Source: Burkholderiales bacterium UBA1834 (GTDB taxonomy: Bacteria; Pseudomonadota; Gammaproteobacteria; Burkholderiales; Burkholderiaceae_C). From it: DNA of 29,421 nt. The notes under the pieces are model-generated. The model worked only from the letters and a program-made list of their open reading frames with translations. It made no database searches and was not told the origin of the DNA. Location of the stretch: assembly GCA_002339015.1 (NCBI GenBank), contig DDJC01000063.1, positions 1 to 29,421 of the forward strand, read 5' to 3'. A program made the translations under genes and the position numbers. Of the stretch, positions 29,376 to 29,421 are shown piece after piece (position 1 is the first letter of the stretch; each line of letters starts with the position of its first letter).

Positions 29376-29421
29376 TCGACGATTACAAGGTCAAGAAATC
29401 CGACGCCGAATGGCGTGAGCA
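29372..29421 (+). CDS. msrB: Peptide methionine (R)-S-oxide reductase MsrB (start only)
   Basis: Only the first 16 codons are inside the window: MIDDYKVKKSDAEWRE. The K.S.AEWRE pattern is the standard MsrB N-terminus, where it precedes the LSPEQY motif. MsrB reduces the R isomer of methionine sulfoxide in oxidised proteins. The ATG overlaps the TGA of selO in an ATGA arrangement, so the two are translationally coupled, linking redox-responsive AMPylation with repair. Confidence 0.8.
   Translation, partial: MIDDYKVKKSDAEWRE

Noticed and set aside
1..29421. CRISPR array or cas genes
   Set aside because: No regularly spaced repeats of 23-40 nt and no Cas-like protein were seen in the window.

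Overview
Organism and overall character. The window reads as a high-GC betaproteobacterial chromosome, most likely Burkholderiales (Comamonadaceae or an Aquabacterium-like relative). This rests on the density of GC-rich codons, the AidB-type acyl-CoA dehydrogenase, the Fur-box/DUF3649/PepSY/DUF3325 iron operon, UppP, DUF455, and the selO-msrB pair. The genus cannot be named from sequence alone.

Layout. Positions 1-9695 are mobile DNA; from about 9700 to the end is ordinary core chromosome. The boundary is marked by two copies of the 3' end of a tRNA-His gene (5059-5080 and 9679-9695), each followed by a rho-independent terminator. I read this as two integrated elements in tandem at one tRNA-His site. 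Element A (left edge to 5080, continuing off the window) is entirely minus-strand: Rha-type and KilA-N phage regulators, a serine recombinase with its own promoter and terminator, small unknown proteins, a HEPN-like protein and an intact tyrosine integrase starting beside the attachment site. Element B (5064-9695, about 4.6 kb) starts with a decayed integrase (N-terminal part on plus, a catalytic-region fragment on minus) and carries a LuxR-type regulator facing a three-gene set of small exported or membrane proteins of unknown function. Each element has its own pair of direct repeats with a 12-bp period beside the shared attachment core, which look like arm-type integrase sites.

Core region. 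9783-12392 holds a PAP2 phosphatase and an AidB-like flavoprotein. 12452-14860 is a probable iron-repressed operon of three membrane proteins. 14894-17609 (minus) holds an unknown protein, a ribbon-helix-helix protein and an exported galactose-oxidase-like copper-radical enzyme. 17773-18791 is a two-gene unit (PEBP/YbhB-like and RidA-like). 18804-23235 holds an RBBP9-type hydrolase, an O-acetylhomoserine sulfhydrylase-type enzyme, a dienelactone hydrolase and a second Cys/Met-metabolism PLP enzyme, which gives a sulfur amino acid flavour. 23272-25854 holds an AEC transporter, an exported chalcone isomerase-like protein and xerD, the last two overlapping. 25876-27610 (minus) holds a DUF455 ferritin-like protein and UppP. 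The window closes with selO overlapping the start of msrB, a protein AMPylase and a methionine-sulfoxide reductase that both relate to oxidative stress.

Most novel candidates: the uncharacterised LuxR plus three-gene cargo of element B, the HEPN gene of element A, and the tandem tRNA-His attachment architecture with a scrambled integrase between.
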